From: Cryptomeria japonica
Taxonomy: Eukaryota > Streptophyta > Pinopsida > Cupressales > Cupressaceae
Reading direction: 5' to 3'
Assembly (NCBI RefSeq): GCF_030272615.1
Contig: NC_081409.1
Span: 472,126,573-472,190,572, forward strand
DNA: 64,000 nucleotides
Shown here: one piece after another, positions 11,111 to 21,365 of the stretch
Layout: every line of letters starts with the position of its first letter
Numbering within the stretch: the stretch's first letter is position 1
The notes under the pieces: generated by a model
What the model was told of the DNA's origin: nothing
The model's input: only the letters and a program-made list of their open reading frames with translations
Databases searched by the model: none
Program-made: the position numbers and the translations under genes

Positions 11111-12762
11111 ATACATCTATATTATCTGAAAGTAAACAAAGGGAGATTGAAGATGCAGTCATCTTCAGTATGAAAAAATTTAGCAAAGGCCTCATTGAGC
11201 TACAAGGGCAGATTCCAAATTGTTTGTATAACTTAATTGATGGAAGGTGGCAGGCTGTCATTAGCCAAGACAAAGAATTCATTGACTATATCTTTAAGCA
11301 CCTGCAACCGAAAGCAAGTGAAGAGGAGAATGAAGCAATAAGGGTTAATGCAAAAGCATCATTCAAATCCAAAAAAAAATAACAAGATGTTAATAGGAGA
11401 GACCGAATTAGTCTAGAAGGAGACTGAGATGTTGATCAAGAAGGCTTTAGGTCTCATCCCAGATGAAGAAGAGGAAAAAAAAGTTAAGGAAGATAGTTCT
11501 AAAAAATTCAAGTCATAAGAACTTCCTAAAGGTGTTAAGATCATAGATTTTGAACCGGATAACAAGTATACGCAAAATGATCCTATTGATACTAAACTAG
11601 AGATTATCACTAATGATAACACCAGAGACAATGTTGATAATATAGATGTATTTGATGTTGATGTTCAGATGTTTGAACAACATAGTAGCAAGAGGAACAA
11701 GTGGAGAAGAAATCTGAAGAAAAGAGCTATGATGAGTCATTGGTGAACGCACAGCCTACTGGTACTCAAATTCTATTAGTAAGTGCAAGTGTAAATATTG
11801 ATGATAGTCAAAAGGAAAAGACTGATGAAAAGAAGAATGAGGAAGCACTGGTGAATGAACAAAATATGGAAACTCAAACACCACCGGTCAAGGACACCAT
11901 TGAAGAAGAGAAGATGGAAGAACATAAGATGAGGAAAGAAAAGACAGAGAAAGAAAAGATAGAGAAAAAGGTGACAAAGGAGAAGAAAATAATTGATGAT
12001 GATGATGATGACTCGGTTAGAATTAAAGGTCCTATTGATATGGACAATATGAGTTCTTCTCAATTGATGGAGATTGCAACAATAATGCAATCCAAAGCTC
12101 AAAAGAAGAGAATGAAGGAACAACAAAGAGAGGCATAAACAATAAGGATGGTAGTTGATATTTTGTCTAGTCTCCTACCAGAGACTAATATTGAAAGTTT
12201 TGTTACTCCCATTGACAAACTTGGAAAATTGGTTACCGATGTCAAAGATCAAATCAAGACTTTTGAAGATGAGGCATACATATCAATTGAAAAGGATTAC
12301 AAGAATAAATGGATAGAACAACTGATGTTTGAGATAGATAAAGGTAAGGCAGCACTCACGGTTAATAAAGACTTGTTGAAGGATGCACTCGAAATCGAAC
12401 AAAATATTTTGGCTACTGTTTCAAAATTTTCACTATTTTGTATTGACTTGAAGGATAAAAGGGAAGAAGTTGAGAAAGAAATTGAAATCTTGAGTGAAAC
12501 ATTTAGACCAGTGAATGACTCAGCTATTCATTTTGGTAAATCAGTTGTAGACTTACACCACAAACTTGAGATGTATGAACATGAGCAGGTAAAACAGGTA
12601 AGATCATTGAAGGACCTCTAGACTCAACTGATTCCTAAAGTGGAAATTTAACATCAAGCGTACAAGGAGTCTGAGACTATTTTGGCTACAACTAAGATGA
12701 GCATAGTTGATGCAATGGAGGAATTAGCAGGGTAGATAAAGACACATATTGAGATTATTGGT
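11111..12762 (+). pseudogene. ORF2 of element 1, C-terminal part
   Basis: A block at 11170-11382 (IPNCLYNLIDGRWQ) corresponds to SLYNSLDNKWRFSIEKE in element 2 and ELPNDLYMRLEAKRL in element 3. It is followed by a Glu/Lys-rich, partly repetitive region. Within it, 11701-12138 holds two copies of a phrase like NAQPTGTQ / NEQNMETQ and a run of six Asp codons. A final coiled-coil segment at 12148-12621 begins VDILSSLLPETNIESF. The frame is cut by nested element N at 12763. Strong Lys/Glu bias and coiled coil suggest a structural or RNA-binding role, an inference. Confidence 0.55.
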
Positions 12763-12917
12763 TGTAGTGTCATAAAATTGTGACCCCTACAATTTTAATC
12801 ATATGTGGGGTCCTCATCTTAGCGGAAGCATCTCTTTCCCTAATCGGGACCTATTTTTGCATTTCCAACCCTTCTCTCTTCCTCCTACATGTCATGTGTT
12901 TGCTCTAGATGTTGTCC

Positions 12918-13130
12918 GGGCCCCAAAATAGGGTAGGATTGGGGCGTGGCGCCTCTATCCCCACCTATTAGGGTGGCCCAATGTTAGGTCTTCATGATCT
13001 CCTATGTGCGGGCCCCAAAATAGGGTAGGACAGGGGCATGGCACCCCTGTCCCCCTAGGACAGGGGCATGGTGCCCTTGTCCCCACCTCTTAGGGTGACC
13101 CTATGTCAGGTCTGCCCAATCTCCTATGCA
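12918..13130. repeat. GC-rich minisatellite in 5' LTR of N
   Basis: A unit of about 32 bases, GGACAGGGGCATGGCACCCC followed by TGTCCCCCTA, is repeated. It lies inside a larger duplication of about 95 bases beginning GGGCCCCAAAATAGGGTAGG at 12918 and 13010. The units are self-complementary (AGGGGCATGGCACCCCT). The copy in the 3' LTR has a different unit number. Confidence 0.7.
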
Positions 13131-13201
13131 CAATTTTTCTTTGGGGTTTGCAATTCCTCTTTGTCATCCTTCATTGGTTGAATGTTAATCCTTGAGGCAT
13201 G

Positions 13202-13208
13202 TATAAAA
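13202..13208 (+). promoter_or_regulatory. TATA box of 5' LTR of N
   Basis: GGCATGTATAAAAGGGAA is a strong plant TATA context and is identical in the 3' LTR at 18876. It probably marks the U3/R boundary about 25-30 bases downstream. Confidence 0.7.
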
Positions 13209-14063
13209 GGGAATTCAATACCCTCATTCATGGACTGATGAAAAACAAAAAAGACAGATAGAGAGCATAAGGAGAAGATACAAGATTTCAAGGTCATCAT
13301 CAAGTATTCAAGCATTCAAGTCTTCTTCATTCATCCATTGGAGAAACATTAAAACATTCATTTGCAAGCATGTGTGTGTCTTAGGTTTTTGTCATGTTAC
13401 ATTCCATTTCATATAACATTTGTGCTTACATTCAAGAATAAAGCAATCATCATCAACAAGTTGCAGTTCTACAAGGTATACATCTCCATTGTTTACATTC
13501 AAGCATTTGCAATTACTTTCTTTCTAGGTTGATTCCTCAACCGGGGTTTGACTGAGGCAAACCCCTATCTTTAACCCCCCTTTCTTCTCTTTTTTGTGTG
13601 TAGGTTGCAGGTGCACAGTTGTAATTATAGGTTTGGGCTTCATTTACAGAGACAAAAGAACCTTTTTTCGTTTCGCAGATTTTGTGGCGAACCATGTAGA
13701 TTCTTGCCACAGTCCATACCACTTTTCTCCAAATTTGCAAGGAAGATCCACATCAATTTAATTAGCTCAGATCTGAAGTTACAACGCGATCCCAAACTGG
13801 TAGCACTTCATTTCACTCATTTTCTCTCTCTTTTCCATATAGTCAACAAGTCAAATTTATCATTTACAAAAGAGGGTAAATCACACTTCAACCACTTGCA
13901 ATCCACTCTGAATTCATACCCTTGTTTCCCTCAGATTTGGATCTAGCGGATTCAAGCCCCTCTTTTGAATGTAATGTTCTTCCCAAGTGAAAATCATCCT
14001 AGTGGCTTCCTTTCTCTCTCCTAGGTGGTGAGTCACTAGGATCCAATTTTCCACTTTACATTT

Positions 14064-14079
14064 TGGTGAACCCGACGTC
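14064..14079 (+). other. Primer binding site of N
   Basis: TGGTGAACCCGACG follows the LTR end after the spacer TTT. It begins with TGG, complementary to the tRNA terminal CCA. It differs from the initiator-Met site of elements 1 to 3. I cannot name the tRNA with confidence. Confidence 0.65.
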
Positions 14080-14716
14080 TTACACATTAACTCTGATTTA
14101 TCATTATTATATCTAATTAATTACAATTTGAATTTCAAATTTTCATTTTCAAGTTTGATCTATTTAAAAAATTTAGAGGTTAATTGTATAAAAACCCTAA
14201 TTTTTCATTTTAAGAAAATTAAGCTTGTGAGGTGTAAAATTTTAATTGCTTATTTTAGATCTGATTTCTATTTCAAAATTACAATTCAAATTTGTGTCTT
14301 TATTCTAAAAATTCAGTGGTTAAACCATAAAACCCTAATTTTTAAAATATTTTCATTTACGACCTTTGACTACAATTTTGACCGATCTAGACATCATCAA
14401 ATAGGCTGCTTTTTTGGATTCCACATTAAAATCATAATCTCTACCATCCCTGAAAATTTTGAAAAAAGTTGATCAAACCATGTGCATTCCCTCCACTGTC
14501 CTCGGCTTTTTTCCCAAAATTTTGGGAGACAGAATTGACTATATTTTTCTGCTCATATCCAAAAAATCAGCATACTTTATCAATTTTAACGCTCTCTAAG
14601 GTTAAACACAAATTCAAATTTCATCAAATTCACATCTTAAAATTAATTTTCATAAAAAGGTCCTAATTTTAGATTTTCTTTTCCAACAAATTCATATTTC
14701 GCTTAAGAGACTTTTA
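14080..14716 (+). other. Leader of N with telobox-like phrases
   Basis: AT-rich untranslated leader. AAAACCCTAATTTTT occurs twice (near 14189 and 14329) in similar surroundings (TTTCATTT, ATTAA), indicating a degenerate duplication of about 140 bases. AAACCCTAA is the plant telobox motif. No coding region is seen. Confidence 0.5.
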
Positions 14717-16090
14717 ATGGCAATTAATAAATTGGATTTACTTGCTCTTTCGCATGTGATTACATTAATTTTTGCATATATTTATCATGTATCGGATAAG
14801 AGTTTCTTTCATTTCTTGTTGCTTCTCTTTCTCCATAGCACTTGGTCATATTGTATTGTTAGGATTTCTAAATTATTAGATCTCAAATCTTTCATGTATC
14901 ATTTATGTTGCATTATGGTGATGTTGTTAACAACGTGCATTTCCTACATTAATCACCTCAAGGATTTTGTAGATCCTAAACCTAAATATCCTAACCCTTG
15001 TACCTCTCCTAGGGTATCTTGTGTGAAATAAATGAGATCTAATGCTTTACCCAATGATCTTTCTACAAGAGAGCAAGCATTGGAAAGTAATATGGATCCA
15101 TCTTCTTCTTCTACACACACCCTTGAGCAAGGGGGGCAATATGACAACATCAACATTCTCACATCTTTGGATCCTCCTTATTCTCCCAAGACCTATATTC
15201 AACATCAAAGTCTATGTAGAGAGGATGATGTCATACATTTTTTTCATGACCTTTCTCCTCGCATAGAAATCACTAAAAATGAGCTTTTAGATGATGAAGA
15301 TGTTCTTCCCCAATCTTCCAAAAAGGATAAGCTTGATAAAGGCAAAGAGATTCTCATTCCACATGATACTCCTCCTTCATCTACAAATTATTTTCTACCT
15401 CTTTACACATCATATTTCAAAGAAATTCATGATCTTGTTCCTCCATCTAGTCAATTGCAACATTCTTATAGTTGTGGCTTTCATATAGTTACAAAATAAG
15501 GTTTTAAAGGACAAGGAATTGGGAAATTTGAGCATGGAATTTGTGTCCCTATAAAACCTCCTACGTAAACTACTACAAAAGGCCTAGGAAGTGGTACCCC
15601 TCTTTCTATGGATGAATTCCTTAGGCTTCAAAACTTTAAAGATTCCCTTAAAAAACAACAAATCAAGAGAGCCCACAAGAATGCTTCTTCTTCAAAGTGT
15701 CATTTTTGTTCATTTCATCAAACCCATGACCATAATGCTAATGATTGCCCTGATTTTTAAAAATTTATTCAAGATGGTATAGATAGTGGCAAAATTAGAA
15801 TTGTGGATAATGAAACTCCTTCTTCTAACAAACCTTCTTCTTCATGGGAAGATGATATTTACCATCCTAACAGATTAGCTGCAAGAATCTATTGGAGAAT
15901 AAAATATGACAAGAACATTTCATTTCCTCCTAAACAAAAATCTTAAGCAAGTGAAAGGTATTGAATATTGCATTTTTCATGATTTATATTCACATTCTAT
16001 TGGAAAATGTTATGAATTTAAGAAATTTGTTCAACTACACTATGATCTTGCACTCATTTGTCTCACAAAAGATCTAGTTGTATTTCTTGG
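14717..16090 (+). pseudogene. Gag-like frame of N: hydrophobic leader, G-patch and zinc-finger remnants
   Basis: One frame runs from the ATG at 14717 to about 15946, interrupted by stops at 15029, 15497, 15566, 15758 and 15944. All five are TAA, as if from CAA. Residues 1-75 are strongly hydrophobic, with two or three possible membrane segments. A Ser/Pro-rich acidic stretch follows. Then comes a G-patch-like motif GFKGQGIGKFEHGI (15500-15541), a block KCHFCSFHQTHDH (about 15700) and, after a frameshift, YCIFHDLYSHSIGKCYEF (about 15964-16020), which resembles the CX2H..H..C finger of Tat Gag. G-patch-like motifs also occur in the Gag-Pol linker of Tat elements (see element C). The membrane-like N terminus is unusual for a Gag protein. 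Confidence 0.55.
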
Positions 16091-18455
16091 TAAAAACATC
16101 TTGCCTTAGCACTTCTTTTCCCTTCATGTTTCTCTTCACCCTATGGCATAATTAGCCCATTTAACGGGAGCTCTTTATCATTAGTGGTGGTATTGTTTTA
16201 CTTTAACATACTTTGGGGCAGAAACATGAAGTCCATTTTTTCTATGCATTTATCTTTCTTTATGCATTATTCATTATTAGATCTCTTTTCTTGCATAGGT
16301 TTATTCTTATACGAGCATATAATTGTTCGTTTGTTTTCCTCTTTGCTTGGAGAGGGGCATCTTTAATGAGTACTGCACTTCTTTTCTTTCTTTCATTCTC
16401 TTGGAAATCTTACCTCTTCTATGGTTTTGATTATTTGCAAGTATGATATGCCCCTTAGTAGGGAATGATCTCTTGAGAAGTATGTATCCTTTCCTTGAGA
16501 GGATTTTTTCCAATAGGACGGCATATCACTCGAAACTAATCACCATCAGAACATGTGTAATGTTTCTCCTTGTTCTCCTCACTTGGGGGGCAAGGATTTT
16601 CACTCCTTTCCCTTGTATCATTATTTCCTTTAGGACCGGAATTTTTCATATGTGATTATCATTTCTTACAATGGTATGCTTTTATGATTAATCCCCCTTG
16701 AGGAATGTATGATGCTTTTTCTCTCTTCTTTTTTACGATTACCACTTCTTGAGAAGTGTATCTTACATTTATTGATGTCTTTTCTTGCATTTGTTCATGT
16801 AAGTTCATTGCACATTTGCTTATGTTTGATCTCTCTCTAGTAGATTGTGTAAGATCTTCTCATTGTCCCTTAACTTGGGGGGCAATGATCCTTTTCTCTC
16901 TCTTTCTCTACAGATCCACTTTTCCCTATTAAGTGGATGGTGTGAGTTCTATTAATTGATGTCATTCCTTGTGTAGAATTATTGGTTATTGACTTAAGGA
17001 TTCTCTCTTATACAAGAAGTGTTAATCCTTGACTATGACCTCTTTTACACTTGGTAATGTACATCTATGATAAATCCAACCATCCCTTTGGGGGCTAAAT
17101 GTGAGTCATCCCTCATCAAGAATCCCTTTCACCTAGAAATAGGAGGAAGGATTGAATTCTTGTTCTTTCCTTTTCTTGTTATAGAAGATGTTATATTTGT
17201 CTAAGACAACTCGTCTTGGGGGTAGATGTCATTTTGAACAAATATCTTCTCCTCCAATGATCACCTTTACACTTACAGCAAGATATCTCTTTTCAACTAT
17301 CTTATCCTTCCTTGAAGAGTATTCCCTCTCTCGCTTGGATTTATGACATTGTTTCATAACGGATATCTTCTTTGTGATGAAGGTAGGTATCCTTGTTCTA
17401 CTTTCCTTAAGATATCAACATTAAACTATGTTGACATCTTAATGGGGGGCACCACTGCTCCTTTGTACCATACTTCTCTCATGCATTTAATAGTGGGACA
17501 TTCTTGGAACCAAAGGGAAACCTCTTAGAGAAAGATGTCATCATTTTTTGTATAGTGGGTCATTCTCAGAACCAGAGCACGGTCTCTTAGAGAGAGATGT
17601 CTTCACTTCTTATTTTCTTGTACAATGGGAAATTCTTGGAACTAGACGGAAACCTCTTAGAGAAAGATGTCATCACTTTTCTCTTGTACAGTGGGTCATT
17701 CTAAGAACAAGAGCATGGTCTCTTAGATCGAGATGACACCACCTTTCTTTTATGTGGGGTGATTATTCTCAGAATCTGAGCATGGACTCTTAGAGTGAGA
17801 TATCACACCTTTCTTAACACTTGTACTATACATTCTATACAGGTTGTAGCATAATCGAGCATAGAATCCTATGAGGTGCTTCAAACCTCATGTGCACACA
17901 TGTGCATGAGGTTGAGTGGAACTAATGGTGTTCTCACTATCTCTCTTTACATGGATCACCTAGACAGGCTCTAGGGGCAAAATTTTCCATGTCCTTCTCT
18001 CCATGGATCAGCTAGTTTTAGGGTGAGACGTCCATGGTTTCTTTCTTCTTCTCTTTTCTTCTCATGGATAACCAAAGTGTGTATTCATGTTATCTCTCTT
18101 CTTCCTCTCATGAACTCAAAGTTTAGCTATTGATAGTTCATGTATGATGTTATATTTTCTCTTTTATGTGATCACTCGTGTTTATGTGATGGCATTGGTC
18201 TTTGTGCCCTGATTAGTTCAGCTAGTTATTTTGTCATCTTCTGTCTTGTTCTTGTCGTATGTCTTTTTGCGCTTTGTCTTTGTTTTGTGTGCTCTTGCAT
18301 ATGTTGGCATGAGTTAAGACCCTAAGATTGGGGGATTTTTGCTCCTCAATATTAGTGATGTCTTACACGCCTTGTGGTATTGCTCTGCATCTCTCATCTT
18401 CATCTCTCTCTTTTTCTACTCTACTGGTTGCAGCAGTGTAAGCCATACTCCCGCT
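16091..18455 (+). other. Long non-coding interior of N with repeated G-runs
   Basis: No frame with known motifs. The stretch is pyrimidine-rich and is punctuated by phrases such as CTTGGGGGGCAA (16580), AACTTGGGGGGCAATGATCC (16866), CTTTGGGGGCTAAATGTGAG (17080), CTTGGGGGTAGATGTC (17214), ATGGGGGGCACC (17443) and ATTGGGGGATTTTTGCTC (18323). All resemble the polypurine tract before the 3' LTR. A tandem array lies at 17487-17790. Confidence 0.5.
17487..17790. repeat. Tandem repeat in N, five units of about 62-70 bases
   Basis: Units begin TAGTGGG-CATTCT-GGAAC at about 17491, 17553, 17623, 17689 and 17752. They contain CTCTTAGAGAAAGATGTCATCA and end TTTTTGTA. Odd and even units differ (GGGAAACCTCTTAG versus GAGCATGGTCTCTTAG), suggesting that a two-unit block was duplicated. 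CTCTTAGAG is an internal palindrome in several units. Confidence 0.75.
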
Positions 18456-18470
18456 AAAGTGGGGGATAAA
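18456..18470 (+). other. Polypurine tract of N
   Basis: AAAGTGGGGGATAAA lies directly before the 3' LTR start TGTAGTGTC. Position and composition fit the plus-strand primer of reverse transcription. Confidence 0.75.
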
Positions 18471-18624
18471 TGTAGTGTCATAAAATTGTGACCCCTGCAA
18501 TTTCAATCACATTTGGGATCCTAACCTTGGTGATGGCATATCTTTCCCTAATCGGGACCTATTTCTACATTTCCAACCCTTCTCTCTTCTTCCTTCATGT
18601 CATGTGTCTGCTCTAGACCCCATC

Positions 18625-18770
18625 TGGGCCCCAATAGGGCACGACAAGGGCATGGCACCCCTGTCCCCCCTAGGAAAAGGGTGTGGCACCCCTGTCCCCC
18701 CTAGGAAAAGTGTGTGGCACCCTTGTCCCCCTAGGACAGGGGTGGCACCCTTGTCCCCACCTCTTAGGGT
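18625..18770. repeat. GC-rich minisatellite in 3' LTR of N
   Basis: Four units of the GGCACCCCTGTCCCCCCTAGG type with AAAAGGGTGTGG spacers. Unit number and order differ from the left LTR, so the array changed after insertion or by recombination between copies. Confidence 0.7.
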
Positions 18771-18875
18771 GGCCCTATGTTAGGTCTACCGGATCTCCTA
18801 TGCATGATTTGTCTTCGGGGTTTGCAATTCCTCTTTGTCAGTCTTTGGTGGTTGAAATTTAATCCTTGAGGCATG

Positions 18876-18883
18876 TATAAAAG
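18876..18883 (+). promoter_or_regulatory. TATA box of 3' LTR of N
   Basis: TATAAAAG in the same context as 13202. Confidence 0.65.
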
Positions 18884-19730
18884 GGAAATCAATACCCCCA
18901 TTCATGGATAGATGAAAAATGAAATGACAGATAGAGAACATAAGGAGAAGATACAATATTTCAAGGTTATCATCAAGTATTCAGCATTCAAGTCTTCTTC
19001 ATTCATCCATTGGAGCAACATTACAACATTCATTTGCAAGTATGTGTGTGTTAGTGTTTTGTCATGTTACATGTCATTTCATATAACATTTGTGGTTACA
19101 TTCAAGAAGGAAATCAATCATCATCAACAAGTTGCAGATCTACAATGTATACATCTCCATTGTTTACATTCAAGCATTTGCAATTACTTTTTTTCTAGGT
19201 TGATTCCTCAATCGGGGTTTGACTGAGGCAAACCCCTATCCACAACCCCCCTTTCTTCTCTTTTTTGTGTGTAGGTTGCAGGTGCACAACTGTAATTGTA
19301 GGTTTGGGCTTCATTTACAGAGATGGAAGAACCCTTTTCGTTTCGCAAATTTTGTGGCGGACCATGTACATTCTTGCCACGGTCATGACGACTTTTCTCC
19401 AAATTTGCAAGACAGATCCGCGTCAATTTAATTAGCTCAAATCTGAAGTTACAGCGCAATCCCAAACTGGTAGCACCTCATTTCACTCATTTTCTCTCTC
19501 TTTTCCACATAGTCAACAAGTCAACTTTCTCATTTACAAAAGAGGGTAAATCACACTTCAACCACTTGCAATCCACTCAGAATTCACATCCTTGTTTCCC
19601 TCGTATTTGGATCTAGCAGATTCAAGCCCCTCTTTTGAATGTAAAGTTCTTCCCAAGTGAAAATAATCCTAGTGGCTTCCTTTCTCTCTCCTACGTGGGG
19701 AGTCACTAGGATCCAATTTTCCACATTACA

Positions 19731-19830
19731 CTGGCACATTGTTAGAGACATGGGATAATGATCGAAAATAGTTGAAGTTTCATTTCAGTGACGCTTTTTC
19801 TAAAATTGCTTTGTAAAAGACATTATGACT

Positions 19831-19878
<48 letters not shown>

Positions 19879-20122
19879 GATGCAAATTTGATGTAAAATA
19901 TATATATCTTTCATGTATTTTACTTCTTTATTTGGCATTGTTGTCAAAGGGAACGTAATAGTTAAAGAGATTCAAAATTTTGTATGTAATGTAAAGGGGG
20001 AGTTCTCTTTCATTTCTGTATAACAGCATGCAATTGCTAAGGGGGGGTACATGTCATGTAGTTAATTTTTGTATTGCACACTTAGTTGACAAAAAAATTT
20101 CCTAAGTGTTGCCATCAATGCC
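19731..20122 (+). other. 3' untranslated part of element 1
   Basis: Non-coding sequence between element N and the polypurine tract, including the TA microsatellite and two further G-runs (GTAAAGGGGGAG near 19993 and CTAAGGGGGGG near 20038) that resemble the true tract at 20123. Confidence 0.55.
19833..19873. repeat. (TA)n microsatellite
   Basis: About 20 uninterrupted TA units followed by TGTTGTGATG. Confidence 0.9.
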
Positions 20123-20134
20123 AAAGGGGGAGAA
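20123..20134 (+). other. Polypurine tract of element 1
   Basis: AAAGGGGGAGAA sits directly before the 3' LTR start TGTGGGCATTTG. The preceding GTTGCCATCAATGCC plus tract is the arrangement known from plant Copia (SIRE-type) elements. GTTGCCATCAATG (20108-20120) is the exact reverse complement of CATTGATGGCAAC inside the LTR (about 20240). Confidence 0.8.
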
Positions 20135-21360
20135 TGTGGGCATTTGATCATTTGATCTAAACCAATAATTGTTTGTTTGCTTGATGCAACCGGTACATGT
20201 TTGATTAGATTGTTATATGATGACTATGTTCTATGTTGTCATTGATGGCAACTATGTTTCTATAGTCATCTAAGTCCTACTGTTCAACCAGTAAGCAGGG
20301 ACAGTTTTTATCAGAACCAGTAATTAGGAGGCAAACATAATAATATTCCGACAACCGGTACAGGAAATCTACGAAGAATGGGATGATGCAGTTTTGTAGA
20401 AACAATGAAGACTGGTAGATGAAGTTATGTTCATGACCGCATGTGGTGATTTGATCAAATGAATAAGATTTGATTGACAAAGAAAGTATTCTGATAGAGA
20501 CTTAACCAGTAGTGATGAAAATCACTTAGATGGGTAAAACGACACAAAATTGAATTTTTTATGTCTATGACCGACATAACTAAGGCGTGCATTGCAAGAT
20601 TGTCTAGATACATTGAACCTAAGGAATTATTCCAAGGTTCTATCTGACCTAATAATGTTAATAAGATGTGTGATGAGGTATGAAGGGATATATGAGTATG
20701 AGCTTGAATGTGAGAGATATCATTAACAAATTTGATATTTCTAATAGTGCGATGATCAAAGGAGTTCTGAGATGAAGTATATGTAATGTTGTAATGTTTT
20801 GAAGTAGATTTTATCAAACACTGAGGGTTTTCTACTGAGATCATTTGAACTTGTTGTCTCGCTAACAGTTGCAACAAGAAAATCCTCTCACAAGGTCACT
20901 CCTAATAGGGTGCATTCGGATCCTAATAGGTTTGTATGATCATTAAATACTCTAACCAGGTGACACATTAACTCGTGTTTACAAATCCCAGTAATGAGGG
21001 TAGCTACTAACAGGGATGTTCCTCAAAGGCCTTATTGTATAGCTCTTAACCAGGCTTAGACACTCCTAACAAGGTGTGACCCTAACCGGGTGTTGTAGAC
21101 CTTAACCGATCAGATCTCTATACTGCAGATAGTGGATCTTTATGGCTACTAACTCCCAGCATGGTTTTTCCCATTCAGTTTTTCCATGTATAACCTCTTG
21201 TGTCATGTGGTTTATATTTTATGTGTTGATTGCATACTTGGTGTTATTTTTTATATGCCTATTGAGTTTTAAGTTGGTGAAATTGATAATCAGATTTGTA
21301 TTGTTTTTACTTGCACTGATTCACCCCCCCCCCCCCTCTCAGTGCCTTATAAGTTAATCA
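20135..21360 (+). repeat. 3' LTR of element 1
   Basis: Matches 5690-6906. It ends with a run of 13-14 C, then CTCTCAGTGCCTTATAAG and TTAATCA. It is followed by the target duplication AGATG. Confidence 0.85.
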
Positions 21361-21365
21361 AGATG

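Larger units (their letters stand above)
12763..14060 (+). repeat. 5' LTR of element N
   Basis: 1298 bases, aligning over its length with 18471-19730. It contains a GC-rich minisatellite (12918-13110), a TATA box at 13202, and a conserved pyrimidine-rich U5 part with CTTTCTTCTCTTTTTTGTGTG near 13580. The end ...CCACTTTACA is fixed by the other copy and the primer site. Confidence 0.85.
12763..19730 (+). mobile_element. Element N: non-autonomous LTR retroelement nested in element 1
   Basis: Direct LTRs at 12763-14060 and 18471-19730 share the start TGTAGTGTCATAAAATTGTG and the end TTTTCCAC-TTACA. A primer site follows the left LTR and a polypurine tract precedes the right one. Flanking 5-mers are TTGGT and CTGGC, only three of five matching, so the duplication is weak or decayed. 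The 4.4-kb interior holds one decayed frame (14717-16090) and a long non-coding part with tandem repeats. No RT or integrase motif is seen. Confidence 0.85.
18471..19730 (+). repeat. 3' LTR of N
   Basis: 1260 bases matching 12763-14060. Differences are scattered substitutions plus the minisatellite (18625-18770). Here four units of about 32 bases replace the longer duplication of the left LTR. TATA box at 18876-18883. Confidence 0.85.
5690..21360 (+). mobile_element. Element 1: RT-less LTR retroelement with nested insertion
   Basis: Two similar LTRs (5690-6906 and 20135-21360) flank an internal region with a tRNA-Met-type primer site, two decayed long frames and a polypurine tract. The termini are TG...CA and the target duplication is AAATG/AGATG. 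Without nested element N (12763-19730), the element is about 8.7 kb. No reverse transcriptase, RNase H, integrase or protease motif is visible, and the space between the coding part and the 3' LTR (19731-20134) is too short to hold them. Termini and tract resemble plant Copia elements of the SIRE type. It is probably non-autonomous and depends on a Copia partner. Elements 2 and 3 are relatives. Confidence 0.85.

Noticed and set aside
11776-12126. Leu/His-rich minus-strand frame
   Set aside because: Antisense shadow of the Lys/Glu-rich ORF2 tail of element 1.
19833-19873. TA run as replication origin or matrix attachment site
   Set aside because: A plain dinucleotide microsatellite explains it.
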